A stretch of 20,707 nucleotides of DNA, taken from the NCBI GenBank assembly GCA_900314595.1, contig OMVW01000028.1, positions 1 through 20,707 of the forward strand. The letters are read 5' to 3'. This stretch comes from an uncultured Dialister sp. GTDB taxonomy: Bacteria > Bacillota > Negativicutes > Veillonellales > Dialisteraceae. A program made the translations under genes and the position numbers. Positions within the stretch are counted from its first letter, which is position 1. Every line of letters starts with the position of its first letter. The notes below the pieces were generated by a model. That model was not told the origin of the DNA. It did not search any database and worked only from the letters and a program-made list of their open reading frames with translations. Below are positions 6,923 to 14,322 of this stretch, one piece after another.

Positions 6923-8533
6923 TTACCAGGCAGCCACTACGCCGTCTGCTCTGGGTTCGGTGCCTCCGGCGAGGATTCCCTTGTCATTTCTCCAGATGAT
7001 TTCTCCCCGGCCATAAGCGCCGATGACCGTATCTTTGACAGTCACTTCATGTCCTCTCACCCGGAGGGCTTCTATGAGAGGCGCGCCCAGGGCTGATTCG
7101 GTTTCAATATTTTTTCCGCCCATCCACTGCCAGCGGGGCTTATCAAGGGCCGCCTGGGGATTCAGATGGTCTTCGATGGAATTCAGGAGCACCTGGAATT
7201 GTCCCTGTGGCTGCATGAAACCGCCCATGACGCCGAAGGGGCCCACAGCCTTTCCGTCTTTTGTGAGGAATCCGGGGATAATCGTGTGGTACGACCGCTT
7301 GCGGGGTCCCACGCAGTTGTCACTCTGCTGATCCATATAGAAATTGCAGCCCCGGTCATTCAGGGTCACCCCGTAATGAGGGATGACGATGCCCGAGCCG
7401 TATCCCCTGAAGTTGCTCTGGATGTAGGAAACCATATTTCCTTCCCCATCAGCCGCACAGAGATAGACCGTCCCTCCGTCGTTCAATTTCACCGGTTCCG
7501 GCATAAGCGCAGAGTCTCCGATGAGGGAGCGCCGCTTAGATGCATATTCCTCAGACAGGAAATACTGCGGTTCTACCGACATATAGTCCGGGTCCGCAAT
7601 GAAATGCTTCCCGTCGATATAGGCAAGCTTCATCGCTTCGATCTGGCGATGGACGGCTTCTGCCGCAGGCATGGAGGAAAAATCCCAGCCTTTGGCAATA
7701 TTGAGGGCCATGAGGACCACCATTCCGTGGCCGTTGGGCGGAAGCTCCCACACGTCATAGCCATGGTAATTCACGTGAAGCGGGTCCACCCATTTCGGTT
7801 TGTATTCAGCCAGATCCTCTTTGCGGATATAACCGCCCGTCTTTTTCGACCAGGCATCGATGGCATCTGCTATTTCCCCTTCATATAATTCCCGCCCGTG
7901 ACTGTCCCGGATAAGCTTCAGAGACCTGGCCACGTCCGGCAGGCGCAGGATTTCCCCCGCCCTCTTCGGCTTTCCGTCCGGATAAAACAGGGGGAAGAGC
8001 GCAGAAAAAGCCTCTTTATTCTTATAGGATTCGAAAGTCTTCGCATGGGCCTCAAACATCATGGCCACATTCGGCATGACCACATAGCCTTCCTCCGCAT
8101 AGGAAATAGCCGCATCAAATAAATCTTTGAAAGGCAGCTTCCCAAATCGTTCGTGCAGGGCCGCCCATGCAGCCACAGCCCCCGGCACCATCACCGGCGC
8201 CCAGCCCCTCCAGGGAACTTCCTCATACCCTTTGTCATGAAGAGCTTTCCATGTGAGAGCCTTCGGCGACCAGCCGCTGCCGTTAATGCCGTATAACCTC
8301 CCATGGAACCAGACCTGGGCAAACGCATCGCTTCCAAGACCATTGCTCGTGGGCTCCAGCACCACCATGGCAATAGCCGTCGCCAGAATCGCATCGATAG
8401 CATTTCCGCCCTTCTTCAAAGCATCCAGCCCCGCCTGGGCCGCCAGAGCCTGGGACGTGCAGACCATGCCCTTCCTCCCATACACCACCTCGCGCCGGGA
8501 AGGATAAGGATAATAATTTCCGTCAAATTCCAT
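6923..8533 (-). CDS. Gamma-glutamyltransferase family protein (YwrD-like)
   Basis: The product is 536 aa. The start at 8531-8533 has AGGAGG at 8 nt spacing; an ATG ten codons upstream is less well placed. The N-terminal half carries GGNAIDAILATAIAMVVLEP and TSNGLGSDAF. The autoprocessing site is NDGGTVYLCAADGEGNMVS, where Thr355 would become the N-terminal nucleophile of the small subunit. GVMGGFMQPQGQFQVLLN follows near the C-terminus. No signal peptide is seen, so it should be cytoplasmic, unlike E. coli Ggt. The TVYL version of the motif matches the YwrD branch, whose substrates are poorly known; glutathione or gamma-glutamyl peptide cleavage or acylase activity are options. Confidence 0.88.
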   Translation of the reverse strand: MEFDGNYYPYPSRREVVYGRKGMVCTSQALAAQAGLDALKKGGNAIDAILATAIAMVVLEPTSNGLGSDAFAQVWFHGRLYGINGSGWSPKALTWKALHDKGYEEVPWRGWAPVMVPGAVAAWAALHERFGKLPFKDLFDAAISYAEEGYVVMPNVAMMFEAHAKTFESYKNKEAFSALFPLFYPDGKPKRAGEILRLPDVARSLKLIRDSHGRELYEGEIADAIDAWSKKTGGYIRKEDLAEYKPKWVDPLHVNYHGYDVWELPPNGHGMVVLMALNIAKGWDFSSMPAAEAVHRQIEAMKLAYIDGKHFIADPDYMSVEPQYFLSEEYASKRRSLIGDSALMPEPVKLNDGGTVYLCAADGEGNMVSYIQSNFRGYGSGIVIPHYGVTLNDRGCNFYMDQQSDNCVGPRKRSYHTIIPGFLTKDGKAVGPFGVMGGFMQPQGQFQVLLNSIEDHLNPQAALDKPRWQWMGGKNIETESALGAPLIEALRVRGHEVTVKDTVIGAYGRGEIIWRNDKGILAGGTEPRADGVVAAW

Positions 8534-8613
8534 TTTTCGTACCTCCTTTCCTAAGCTTACCACAAATGGAACGCTTATAATACCATTCCTGTGCCTGCAG
8601 AGATTTTATCCCC

Positions 8614-8791
8614 GCCTGTGCAAATCTCCATACATACTTGTGCCGCATCAGCGGCACACCTTCACGAACCCCGTATCCCGCACCCCGAAATCTCGTTAAA
8701 GACTCCATCGGTGCATGTCGGGAACAGGGCTAAAACCCGAATACCGAAATCGCCTCAAATCATCTTATCTGACAAATGACTTCAATAAACT
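8614..8791 (+). repeat. 178-bp direct repeat copy 1 with GC-stem element C
   Basis: It starts GCCTGTGCAAA and carries the CTCCATACATACT head, stem TGTGCCGC (8639-8646), loop ATCA, GCGGCACA (8651-8658), tail CCTTCACGAA and 7-bp units (ACCCCGT, ATCCCGC, ACCCCGA). A less conserved stretch ending before the second copy follows. The next copy starts exactly 178 bp later. Confidence 0.7.
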
Positions 8792-8960
8792 GCCTGTGCA
8801 AAGTCCCCATACATACTTGTGCCGCATCAGCGGCACACCTTCCCGCACCCCGCACCCCGAAATCTCGAAGCTGACTCAAAAAGGGCATGCCGTGGTGAGG
8901 CTAACTCCCGAATACCGCAGCTGAATCAAACCGAAAAGCTGACAATTGACTCCAATCAAT
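8792..8960 (+). repeat. 178-bp direct repeat copy 2 with GC-stem element D
   Basis: It has the head GTCCCCATACATACT, the identical stem TGTGCCGC (8818-8825) / GCGGCACA (8830-8837), the tail CCTTCCCG and the 7-bp units CGCACCC, CGCACCC. The GC-stem part is nearly identical to copy 1 while the remainder has drifted, so selection or copying acts mainly on the head, stem and tail. Confidence 0.7.
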
Positions 8961-8970
8961 CACATAAAAA

Positions 8971-9002
8971 CCCGGCCGCCGTGGGGCATCACGGCGGCCG
9001 GG
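8971..9002 (-). terminator. Strong terminator behind the small ORF
   Basis: A 13-bp perfect stem CCCGGCCGCCGTG (8971-8983) / CACGGCGGCCGGG (8990-9002). On the minus strand it is followed by TTTTTATG; on the plus strand there is no T-run. It lies 5 bp past the stop of the 36-codon ORF at 9008-9118. Confidence 0.8.
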
Positions 9003-9007
9003 CTATT

Positions 9008-9118
9008 CTATCCCTCGGCCGGTCCAGAGGGGGAGAACCGGCTGCGGAAATAGACCGGGTGGTGGAACGGGTCTTTCGATGTGACAGCATCCGCCCGTTC
9101 TTTTTTATGGTTTGTCAT
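9008..9118 (-). CDS. Small ORF, 36 aa, unknown function
   Basis: ATG at 9116-9118, TAG at 9008-9010. The peptide starts MTNHKKERADAVTSK and ends SRFSPSGPAEG; it is polar with no membrane segment. A strong AAAGGGGGTGA site lies upstream; its spacing to the ATG is long (about 13 nt), and an in-frame GTG within that site would give five more residues. A strong terminator follows within 6 bp of the stop, which supports a real transcript. A GTGATAGCATCC/GGATGCTGTCAC inverted repeat covers the start region and could mask it. It lies 45 bp downstream of the dipeptidase remnant on the same strand, so it may once have been the operon's second gene. No family recognised. Confidence 0.4.
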   Translation of the reverse strand: MTNHKKERADAVTSKDPFHHPVYFRSRFSPSGPAEG

Positions 9119-9162
9119 TTTGGATGCTATCACCCCCTTTCCGTTCCTTATTTCAACTGATT

Positions 9163-9351
9163 TTATTTTTTCATGAACCGATAATAAATGGGAATGGATT
9201 CGTAGTATTTCGAAAGGATCATGTATTCATCGGGCCGGTGGGCGAGGTCGTATTCGCCGGCCGCAGATTTTGCCGTCTACCGTTTCGCAGCCGAAAGGGT
9301 CATGGCGCCACCGGATTTCCCCAGGGGCGCGGTATCCGGATGAACGGCAAA
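9163..9351 (-). pseudogene. M20 dipeptidase (PepV/Sapep-like) remnant with internal deletion
   Basis: Three pieces in different frames read like an M20 dipeptidase. The first, near 9325-9351, gives FAVHPDTAP, resembling the HxDxVP metal motif. The second (about 9258-9325) gives PGEIRWRHDPFGCETVDGK followed by ICGR, which matches the family segment with DPFG and DGKIYGRG just after that motif. The third (9163-9276) gives GEYDLAHRPDEYMIL and a tail ending YYRFMKK before TAA at 9163-9165, which looks like the extreme C-terminus. So the N-terminal catalytic segment is joined almost directly to the C-terminus, and the roughly 300 residues between are gone. A frameshift separates the first two pieces as well. 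It is non-functional. Confidence 0.7.
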
Positions 9352-9407
9352 TCTTCTCTCCCCATCCCTTCTTTGCGCTCCGGGTGAGCTTTCCCATCTG
9401 AAAACGC

Positions 9408-9445
9408 AAACAGCGCAATGACGGATTTGCATCATTGCGCTGTTT
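9408..9445. terminator. Perfect 14-bp hairpin, terminator-like
   Basis: AAACAGCGCAATGA (9408-9421) and TCATTGCGCTGTTT (9432-9445) with a 10-nt loop. Only short T-runs flank it. It stands immediately upstream of the dipeptidase remnant on the minus strand, so it may end a lost neighbouring gene. Confidence 0.5.
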
Positions 9446-9524
9446 AATATATTAAAATCATAGCCCCATAGCGACTCATTGTCAATTATAAATTTTATAA
9501 AATATACATAACAATATAGGTTTT

Positions 9525-9800
9525 TTGCCTCCCGGTAACGACTTGGGAAATTTGAGGCATTTGTGCAGGCAGCTTTGGGGTATTCGTCTGGCTTTCCGGT
9601 GCGACTTGTCGGTTTGAGGCACTCGCACTGGAACTTTGAGGTATTCGTATGGCCTGCCGGTTCGGCTTGAGGGGTTGAGGCACTTGCACTGGGGCTTTGA
9701 TGTATTCGTTGGGCCTGCCGGTATGAACTTGGAGTTTCGAGGCACTCGCACTGGAAACTTTGAGGTATTCGTTGGGCCTGCCGGTTCGGCTCTTACCGTG
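9525..9800 (+). repeat. R1 tandem array 1 (4 units of 61-63 bp)
   Basis: The marker GTATTCGT occurs at 9580, 9641, 9702 and 9765. Each unit reads roughly GTATTCGTNNGGCCTGCCGG, then TNCGNCTTG with a few variable bases, then TTGAGGCACTCGCACTGG and a CTTTGAG end. The array opens with TTGCCTCCCGG (9525-9535), which is also the opening of array 3. There are no unique spacers, so it is not CRISPR-like. No plus-strand gene lies directly upstream here. Confidence 0.85.
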
Positions 9801-9830
9801 CAGGGTCTTGCGGAGTTGCCTGCTCCATGC

Positions 9831-9866
9831 AAAAAGCCCCGGGGCCTTTCGGTCCCGGGGCTTTTT
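9831..9866. terminator. Bidirectional terminator after the DUF1659 gene
   Basis: AAAAAGCCCCGGG (9831-9843) pairs with CCCGGGGCTTTTT (9854-9866). It sits 8 bp past the stop of the minus-strand DUF1659 gene and carries T-runs on both strands. Confidence 0.88.
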
Positions 9867-9874
9867 ATTTTTTC

Positions 9875-10099
9875 TCAGGCTTCGGTGAGGTCGGAGACTT
9901 CTACGCGGCGGATGCTTTCGAGGGTAAGGTCGGTGAGGCCGGCGTAGGCGCTGCCTGCATCGTAGAGCTGCTGGTCGGTGGCGTCCAGTTTGATATCGGA
10001 GATGCTTGCGGTCTGGATTTTTGCTTTACCGGAAGCGGTGGTGCCGTTTTCAAAGCGCACCTGGAGTTTTACATCAGAAACATTTTTTGCTGCTGCCAT
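9875..10099 (-). CDS. DUF1659 family small protein
   Basis: The product is 74 aa, MAAAKNVSDVKLQVRFENGT at the start, with an alternating hydrophobic pattern typical of a short all-beta or beta-rich domain. The family is small, found in Firmicutes, and usually encoded beside a DUF2922 gene, as here (31 bp downstream of it). An AAAGGA site lies 10 nt before the ATG. The function is unknown. The third member often found with this pair, a YvrJ-like peptide of about 50 residues, is not seen; the terminator follows directly. Confidence 0.82.
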   Translation of the reverse strand: MAAAKNVSDVKLQVRFENGTTASGKAKIQTASISDIKLDATDQQLYDAGSAYAGLTDLTLESIRRVEVSDLTEA

Positions 10100-10130
10100 A
10101 GTTGATCATTTCCTTTCTTAAGAAATACGA

Positions 10131-10337
10131 TTAGTTCAGATCTTCAGTGCTGGTGGTCACGACGGTGGCTTTTGCCAGTTCGGTCACGTCTGCGCCGGTT
10201 CGGGTGATGAGCACCGGAATGAATTTAGCGGCGGCCGCCTCGGCCTCTGCCAGGCTGAGACCGGTTTTCGGGCTTTTCACCCGCAGGTTGAAGTTGGAAG
10301 TGCCATTGGTCTTGAATGCAAGTACGAGAGTTTTCAT
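10131..10337 (-). CDS. DUF2922 family small protein
   Basis: The product is 68 aa, MKTLVLAFKTNGTSNFNLRV at the start, then SPKTGLSLAEAEAAAAKFIP, the pattern of the DUF2922 family. I start at 10335-10337 (AGGAAAGGA about 10 nt upstream) because the family usually begins with a short Met-Lys-Thr-Leu strand. An in-frame ATG at 10380-10382 behind GGGGAGG would add MEILEEFFYRKGIKT and cannot be excluded. It is first gene of a two-gene operon with the DUF1659 gene. Function unknown. Confidence 0.82.
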   Translation of the reverse strand: MKTLVLAFKTNGTSNFNLRVKSPKTGLSLAEAEAAAAKFIPVLITRTGADVTELAKATVVTTSTEDLN

Positions 10338-10361
10338 AGTCTTAATTCCTTTCCTGTAAAA

Positions 10362-10378
10362 AAATTCTTCGAGAATTT
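10362..10378 (-). promoter_or_regulatory. Terminator-like hairpin in the DUF2922 leader
   Basis: On the coding strand AAATTCT, loop CGA, AGAATTT is followed by further T residues, just upstream of the chosen start. It looks like a small attenuator or an RNA-stability stem. If translation starts at 10382 instead, this stem lies inside the coding region. Confidence 0.4.
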
Positions 10379-10538
10379 CCATTCCGCCTCCCCGGGCCGG
10401 GCTTCCTTTCCGTTCTCTGCCTATATAGTACAAAAAAGGGATTTTATTTTATTAGATTTTGATTAATTTTTCGAATCATTCTCATCATGAAGTCAATGGA
10501 ATAACCGAAATTCAAAAGAGCCGGGAAACTGCATGCAG

Positions 10539-11228
10539 GGGTAATGGGTAATGGGTAATGGGTAATAGGTAATGGCTAATGGGGAAACGACTGGGAATCC
10601 ATACATGCGGAGGAACTGTACATTGGGGTTAATGGGTAACAGGGTAAATGATCGGGAATCCATCTATGCGGAGGAACTGTACATCGGGGTTAATGGGTAA
10701 CAGGATAAATGACCGGGAATCCATCTATGCGGAGGAACTGTACATCGGGGTTGATGGGTAACAGGGGGAACGACTGGAAATCCATGCATGCGGGGAAGCT
10801 GTACATAGAGGTTAATGGTTAACAGGATAAATGACCGGGGATCCGTCTATGCGGAGGAACTGTGCATAGAGGTTAATGGTTAATTGGGGAAATGACCGGG
10901 AATCCATGCATGCGGGGAAACTGTACATAGGGGTTAATGGTTAACAGGGGAAATGACTGGGAATTCATGCATGCGGAGAAGCTGTACATTGGGGTTAATG
11001 GTTAACAGGGGTAACGACCGGGAATCCATCTATGCGGAGGAACTGTACATCGGGGTTAATGGTTAACAGGGTGAACGACTGGAAATCCATGCATGCGGGG
11101 AAGCTGTACATTGGGGTTAATGGTTAACAGGGTAAATGACCGGGAATCCGTCTATGCGGAGAAGCTGTACATCAGGGTTAATGGTTAATGGTTAATAGGT
11201 AATGGCTAACGGCTAGAGGCTAATGGCC
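10539..11228 (+). repeat. R2 tandem array 1 (10 units, exactly 61 bp apart)
   Basis: The marker CTGTACAT (or CTGTGCAT) occurs at 10616, 10677, 10738, 10799, 10860, 10921, 10982, 11043, 11104 and 11165, every interval being 61 bp. Units read GGGGTTAATGGTTAACAGGG, then a GGGAATCCAT core and ATGCGGAGGAA before the marker. Two unit types alternate irregularly: CATCTATGCGGAGGAA and CATGCATGCGGGGAAGC. Heptamer tracts bracket the array (GGGTAAT repeats from 10539; GGTTAAT repeats from 11167). It fills most of the 1.09-kb gap between the divergent DUF2922 and EamA genes. Confidence 0.9.
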
Positions 11229-11290
11229 TTTAATCCCTTGTGCGGACAGGCGAAATGATTCAAGAGTTTCTTCGCCCGCCTGTACAATGC

Positions 11291-11328
11291 AGCTATTAAC
11301 CATTACCTGTTATCCATTAGCTAACTGC
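11291..11328 (-). repeat. Heptamer tract inverted relative to the R2 edge
   Basis: TTAACCA, TTACCTG, TTATCCA, TTAGCTA, ACTG in 7-bp steps. It is the inverted counterpart of the plus-oriented tract at 11180-11215, with an imperfect GACAGGCGAA/TTCGCCCGCCTGT hairpin between them. Confidence 0.55.
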
Positions 11329-11369
11329 CCGTTTCTCTATTTCCTGTCCGAAATGTGCTTCACCGGACC

Positions 11370-11396
11370 TTGCCAGATTGAGGCTTATTCTATAAT
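11370..11396 (+). promoter_or_regulatory. SigA-type promoter of the EamA gene
   Basis: TTGCCA (11370-11375) and a perfect TATAAT (11391-11396), 15 bp apart, slightly short. The start codon is 27 bp downstream. Confidence 0.6.
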
Positions 11397-11423
11397 ATGT
11401 ATTTATAAATAAAGGAGGATATC

Positions 11424-12305
11424 GTGAATTCGAATAGAAAAAAGGGAATCATTTTCGCTTCTCTGGGGGCTGTGCTCTGGGGCGCAAGCGGCATTGCCGG
11501 GCAGTACCTGCTCATCAATGAGCAGATCGCGCCGGAGTGGCTTACTTTCTGCCGCCTTCTCCTGGCGGGGGTCCTGCTGCTCTCCCTGCTTGCCCTGCAG
11601 GGGAAAAAGATTTTTGAAATATGGAAGGACAAAGAGGACCGTATTTCCATCCTCGTCTTTTCCGTCTTTGGCATGATGGCTACCCAGTACGGGTATTTTG
11701 CTTCCATTGCGGAAAGCAACGCCCCGACCGCTACGGTCCTGGAATATATCAATCCGATCCTCATCATTTTCTGGAATTGTTTCCGGGAAAAGCGGCTTCC
11801 CGACAGATTGGAAATCGGCTGTACTGTCTTTGCCGTGGCCGGGACTTTCCTCGTAGCTACAGGAGGCGATTTCGGAGCTCTTGCCATCTCGCCAAAGGCT
11901 CTTTTCTGGGGACTTCTGGCAGCCCTTGCCTGCGCCATTTATACGGTGGTCCCCGTGCGGATCATCCGGAAATTCGGATCTCCTGTGGTCATCGGCTGGG
12001 GCATGTTCATCGCTTCTCTTTTCATGGGACCGGTGGCCGCATGGACTCCTTTCACCGGAGCCCTCTCGATCCATGTGATTCTGGCCTTTTTCTTCGTGGT
12101 CATTTTCGGGACGATCCTTTCTTTCTGCTTCTATCTGGGAAGCGTGGCCTACATCCGGCCGGCGGAAACGAGTATCATCGGAGCCATCGAGCCGGTTTCG
12201 TCGGTCATTTTCTCTTTCTTCCTCTTCCACCTCCTTTTTGGCGCCTGGGACCTTCTGGGCATGGCCCTCATCATCGCAGCCGTCATACTGGTAGCGAGGA
12301 AATAA
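11424..12305 (+). CDS. EamA/DMT-family transporter
   Basis: The product is 293 aa, starting at a GTG (11424-11426) with AGGAGG six bases upstream. Ten hydrophobic segments form two EamA repeats (roughly 7-135 and 146-290). Family landmarks are LWGASGIAGQYLL near residue 18, ESNAPTATVLEYINPILIIF near 96 and the mirrored PAETSIIGAIEPVSSVIFSF near the end. It should sit in the inner membrane and export or exchange small metabolites such as amino acids; the substrate is not readable. It is monocistronic, with its own promoter. No hairpin terminator follows: repeat array R1-2 begins 3 nt after the stop. Confidence 0.88.
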   Translation: MNSNRKKGIIFASLGAVLWGASGIAGQYLLINEQIAPEWLTFCRLLLAGVLLLSLLALQGKKIFEIWKDKEDRISILVFSVFGMMATQYGYFASIAESNAPTATVLEYINPILIIFWNCFREKRLPDRLEIGCTVFAVAGTFLVATGGDFGALAISPKALFWGLLAALACAIYTVVPVRIIRKFGSPVVIGWGMFIASLFMGPVAAWTPFTGALSIHVILAFFFVVIFGTILSFCFYLGSVAYIRPAETSIIGAIEPVSSVIFSFFLFHLLFGAWDLLGMALIIAAVILVARK

Positions 12306-12308
12306 TGA

Positions 12309-13035
12309 TTCGCCTGCCTTCTCCGACTAGTCGGTTGGAGGCATTTGTGCCGGGAGCTTTGGGGTATTCGTTTGGCCTGCCGGTACGACTTGGGTTTTTG
12401 AGGCATTTGTACTGGAGCTTTGAGGTATTCGTATGGCCTTCCGGTGCGGCTTGGGATTTTGAGGCGCTCGCACTGGAGCTTTGAGGTATTCGTATGGCCC
12501 GCCGGTACGACTTGTCGGTTCGAGGCACTCGCACGAGAGCTTTGGGGTATTCGTTTGGCCCGCCGGTACGACTTGGGATTTTGAGGCGCTTGTGCCGGCA
12601 GCTTTGAAGTATTCGTATGGCTTGCCGGTTCGACTTGTCGGTTTGAGGCACTCGCACGAGAGCTTTGGGGTATTCGTTTGGCCCGCCGGTACGACTTGCC
12701 GGTTCGAGGCACTCGCACGGAAGCTTTGGGGTATTCGTTGGGCCTACCGGTGCGGCTTGTCGGTTCGAGGCACTCGCACTGGATGCTTTGAAGTATTCGT
12801 TGGGCCTGCCGATGCGACTTGCCGGTTCGAGGCACTCGCACGGGAGCTTTGAGGTATTCGTTTAGCCTACCGGTACGGCTTGGGATTTTGAGGCACTCGC
12901 ACTGGGAGCTTTGAGGTATTCGTATGGCCTGCCGGTCCGGCTTGCCGGTTTGAGGCACTCGCACGGGAGCTTTGGGGTATTCGTTGGGCCTACCGGTACG
13001 ACTTGAAGTTTTAAGGCGTTTGTGCCGGTTCTTTT
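12309..13035 (+). repeat. R1 tandem array 2 (11 units of 61-62 bp)
   Basis: GTATTCGT occurs at 12364, 12425, 12486, 12547, 12609, 12670, 12731, 12793, 12854, 12916 and 12977, intervals 61 or 62 bp. A diverged first unit opens the array 3 nt after the EamA stop. Most change is in the 4 bases after CTTG and in the A/G-rich joint before CTTTG. The minus strand is open for 303 codons, but since the unit is not a multiple of three the peptide changes frame each unit, so it is not a gene. It ends just before the ispE promoter. Confidence 0.9.
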
Positions 13036-13053
13036 CTGGACGTTTCAAAATAT

Positions 13054-13082
13054 TTGACACCGTCCATATAAACCCCTATAAT
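13054..13082 (+). promoter_or_regulatory. Consensus SigA promoter of ispE
   Basis: TTGACA (13054-13059), 17 bp, TATAAT (13077-13082): a perfect housekeeping promoter. The leader would be about 46 nt. Confidence 0.88.
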
Positions 13083-13134
13083 ACTGACGAATAAGTCTAT
13101 TTCCAATTGCAGGTTCACTTTTGAAAGGCAGCCC

Positions 13135-13992
13135 ATGATCACTGAAACGGCTTATGCGAAAATTAATTTCACCCTCTCTGTAGGAGGGAAAAGGAACGAC
13201 GGGTATCATCTCATCGATTCGGTGATGCACTCCATTTCCCTTCATGACAAAATCACCCTGGAGAAAGCAGAGGATATTTCCCTCACCATCACTTCCGGCG
13301 AGGCGCCGCTGGGCCGGGACAATCTCATGGTCCGGGCAGCGGAGCTTTTCTTCAGGGAAACGGGCGTCAAAGGCGGAGTCCATATGACTCTCGAAAAACA
13401 TATCCCTGCCGAAGCGGGCATGGGCGGCGGATCATCCGATGCAGCGGCGGTCCTCCGGGGACTGGAGCGCCTCTACCCCACAGGAAGAAGTCTCAGGGAT
13501 CTGGCAGCCATGAGCGCAGTCCTGGGGGCGGATATCCCCTTCTGCGTGCTGGGCGGCGCCTGCCGGTGTGAAGGAATCGGCGAAAAACTGACGAAGCTCA
13601 TCCCCTGGGAAGGGCTGCCCCTCCTCATCATCCGTCCCCAGACGGCAGAATCCACGGCCGCTGCCTACCGCATGATTGACCGCATGAAGGAACATCTGAA
13701 GAATACCACCACTTCCTGCATACAAGCGCTGGAAGAAAAAAGGCGGGACCTCCTGGCCGAATCCCTATGCAACGATTTCGAGCCGGCTCTTTTCGGAGAA
13801 AATGAAATCCTTAGAAATACGGCGCTGCGCCTGGCCGCTCTCTGCCGCCCGGCCCTCATGACCGGCTCCGGAAGCGCTTTCTTCGTACTCCTCGAAAGCA
13901 GGGAAGAAGGAAAGAAACTCCTCGAAAAACTTCGCCGCGAAAACCCCGGCTGGTTCGTGGAAATAGGAGAGACTGTGGGAGTAGCGGAATAA
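13135..13992 (+). CDS. ispE: 4-diphosphocytidyl-2-C-methyl-D-erythritol kinase
   Basis: The product is 285 aa, full length. It phosphorylates CDP-methylerythritol in the MEP route to isoprenoids, in the cytoplasm. The family start AYAKINFTLSVGGKRNDGYH is present with Lys9. The GHMP-kinase ATP loop is PAEAGMGGGSSDAAAVLRGL (91-110). Asp133 in GADIPF is the likely catalytic base, and LMTGSGSAFF near the C-terminus is the third GHMP motif. The ATG at 13135 has GAAAGG upstream. The gene has its own consensus promoter and a terminator, so it is monocistronic here. Confidence 0.95.
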   Translation: MITETAYAKINFTLSVGGKRNDGYHLIDSVMHSISLHDKITLEKAEDISLTITSGEAPLGRDNLMVRAAELFFRETGVKGGVHMTLEKHIPAEAGMGGGSSDAAAVLRGLERLYPTGRSLRDLAAMSAVLGADIPFCVLGGACRCEGIGEKLTKLIPWEGLPLLIIRPQTAESTAAAYRMIDRMKEHLKNTTTSCIQALEEKRRDLLAESLCNDFEPALFGENEILRNTALRLAALCRPALMTGSGSAFFVLLESREEGKKLLEKLRRENPGWFVEIGETVGVAE

Positions 13993-14024
13993 TCATTTCT
14001 GCCTGAAACAGTTCTTCTTAAATC

Positions 14025-14060
14025 AATGCAGTGTATGAAATCAATACACTGCATTTTCTT
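14025..14060 (+). terminator. Terminator of ispE
   Basis: AATGCAGTGTAT (14025-14036) and ATACACTGCATT (14044-14055), 7-nt loop, followed by TTCTTATTTC. Confidence 0.82.
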
Positions 14061-14154
14061 ATTTCTCACTAAAACCGCGCAGAATCAATTTCTCCGGTCC
14101 CGGCAGCCTGAAATTTCCTGACAGACTTCATGATCGTTTGGAAATACGGCCTGC

Positions 14155-14240
14155 TTTTATAAATTCTGCGGCGCTTCCCAATTTTGATGCGCCGCACCTT
14201 CCCGACAGTCCCGATACCCCCGACATCCCCGCTATGCCCG
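14155..14240 (+). repeat. Dispersed GC-stem element, member E
   Basis: A CTTTTATAAATTC head, stem TGCGGCGC (14167-14174) / GCGCCGCA (14189-14196) with a 14-nt loop, tail CCTTCCCGACA, then a run of CCCGA-type units up to about 14240. It lies in the 330-bp gap between the convergent ispE and hydrolase genes, where I see no coding sequence. Confidence 0.6.
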
Positions 14241-14265
14241 AAACAAAAGTTATTTCACTTATATG

Positions 14266-14301
14266 CAAAACAGCCTGCTTCATGAATTTGAAGCAGGCTG
14301 T
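14266..14301 (-). terminator. Terminator of the alpha/beta hydrolase gene
   Basis: ACAGCCTGCTTCA (14270-14282) / TGAAGCAGGCTGT (14289-14301), 6-nt loop; on the minus strand the stem runs into TTTTGC. It lies about 22 bp past the stop. Confidence 0.8.
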
Positions 14302-14322
14302 CTTATTTGTAATTAAAACGAT

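Noticed and set aside
9525..9800. CRISPR array (period near 61-63 bp)
   Set aside because: The whole unit is conserved in R1 and R2; there are no unique spacers and no cas genes.
12149..13060. 303-codon open frame on the minus strand over R1 array 2
   Set aside because: The unit is 61-62 bp, so the peptide shifts frame at every unit, and the frame runs into the EamA gene on the other strand. It lacks stops only because of repeat composition.
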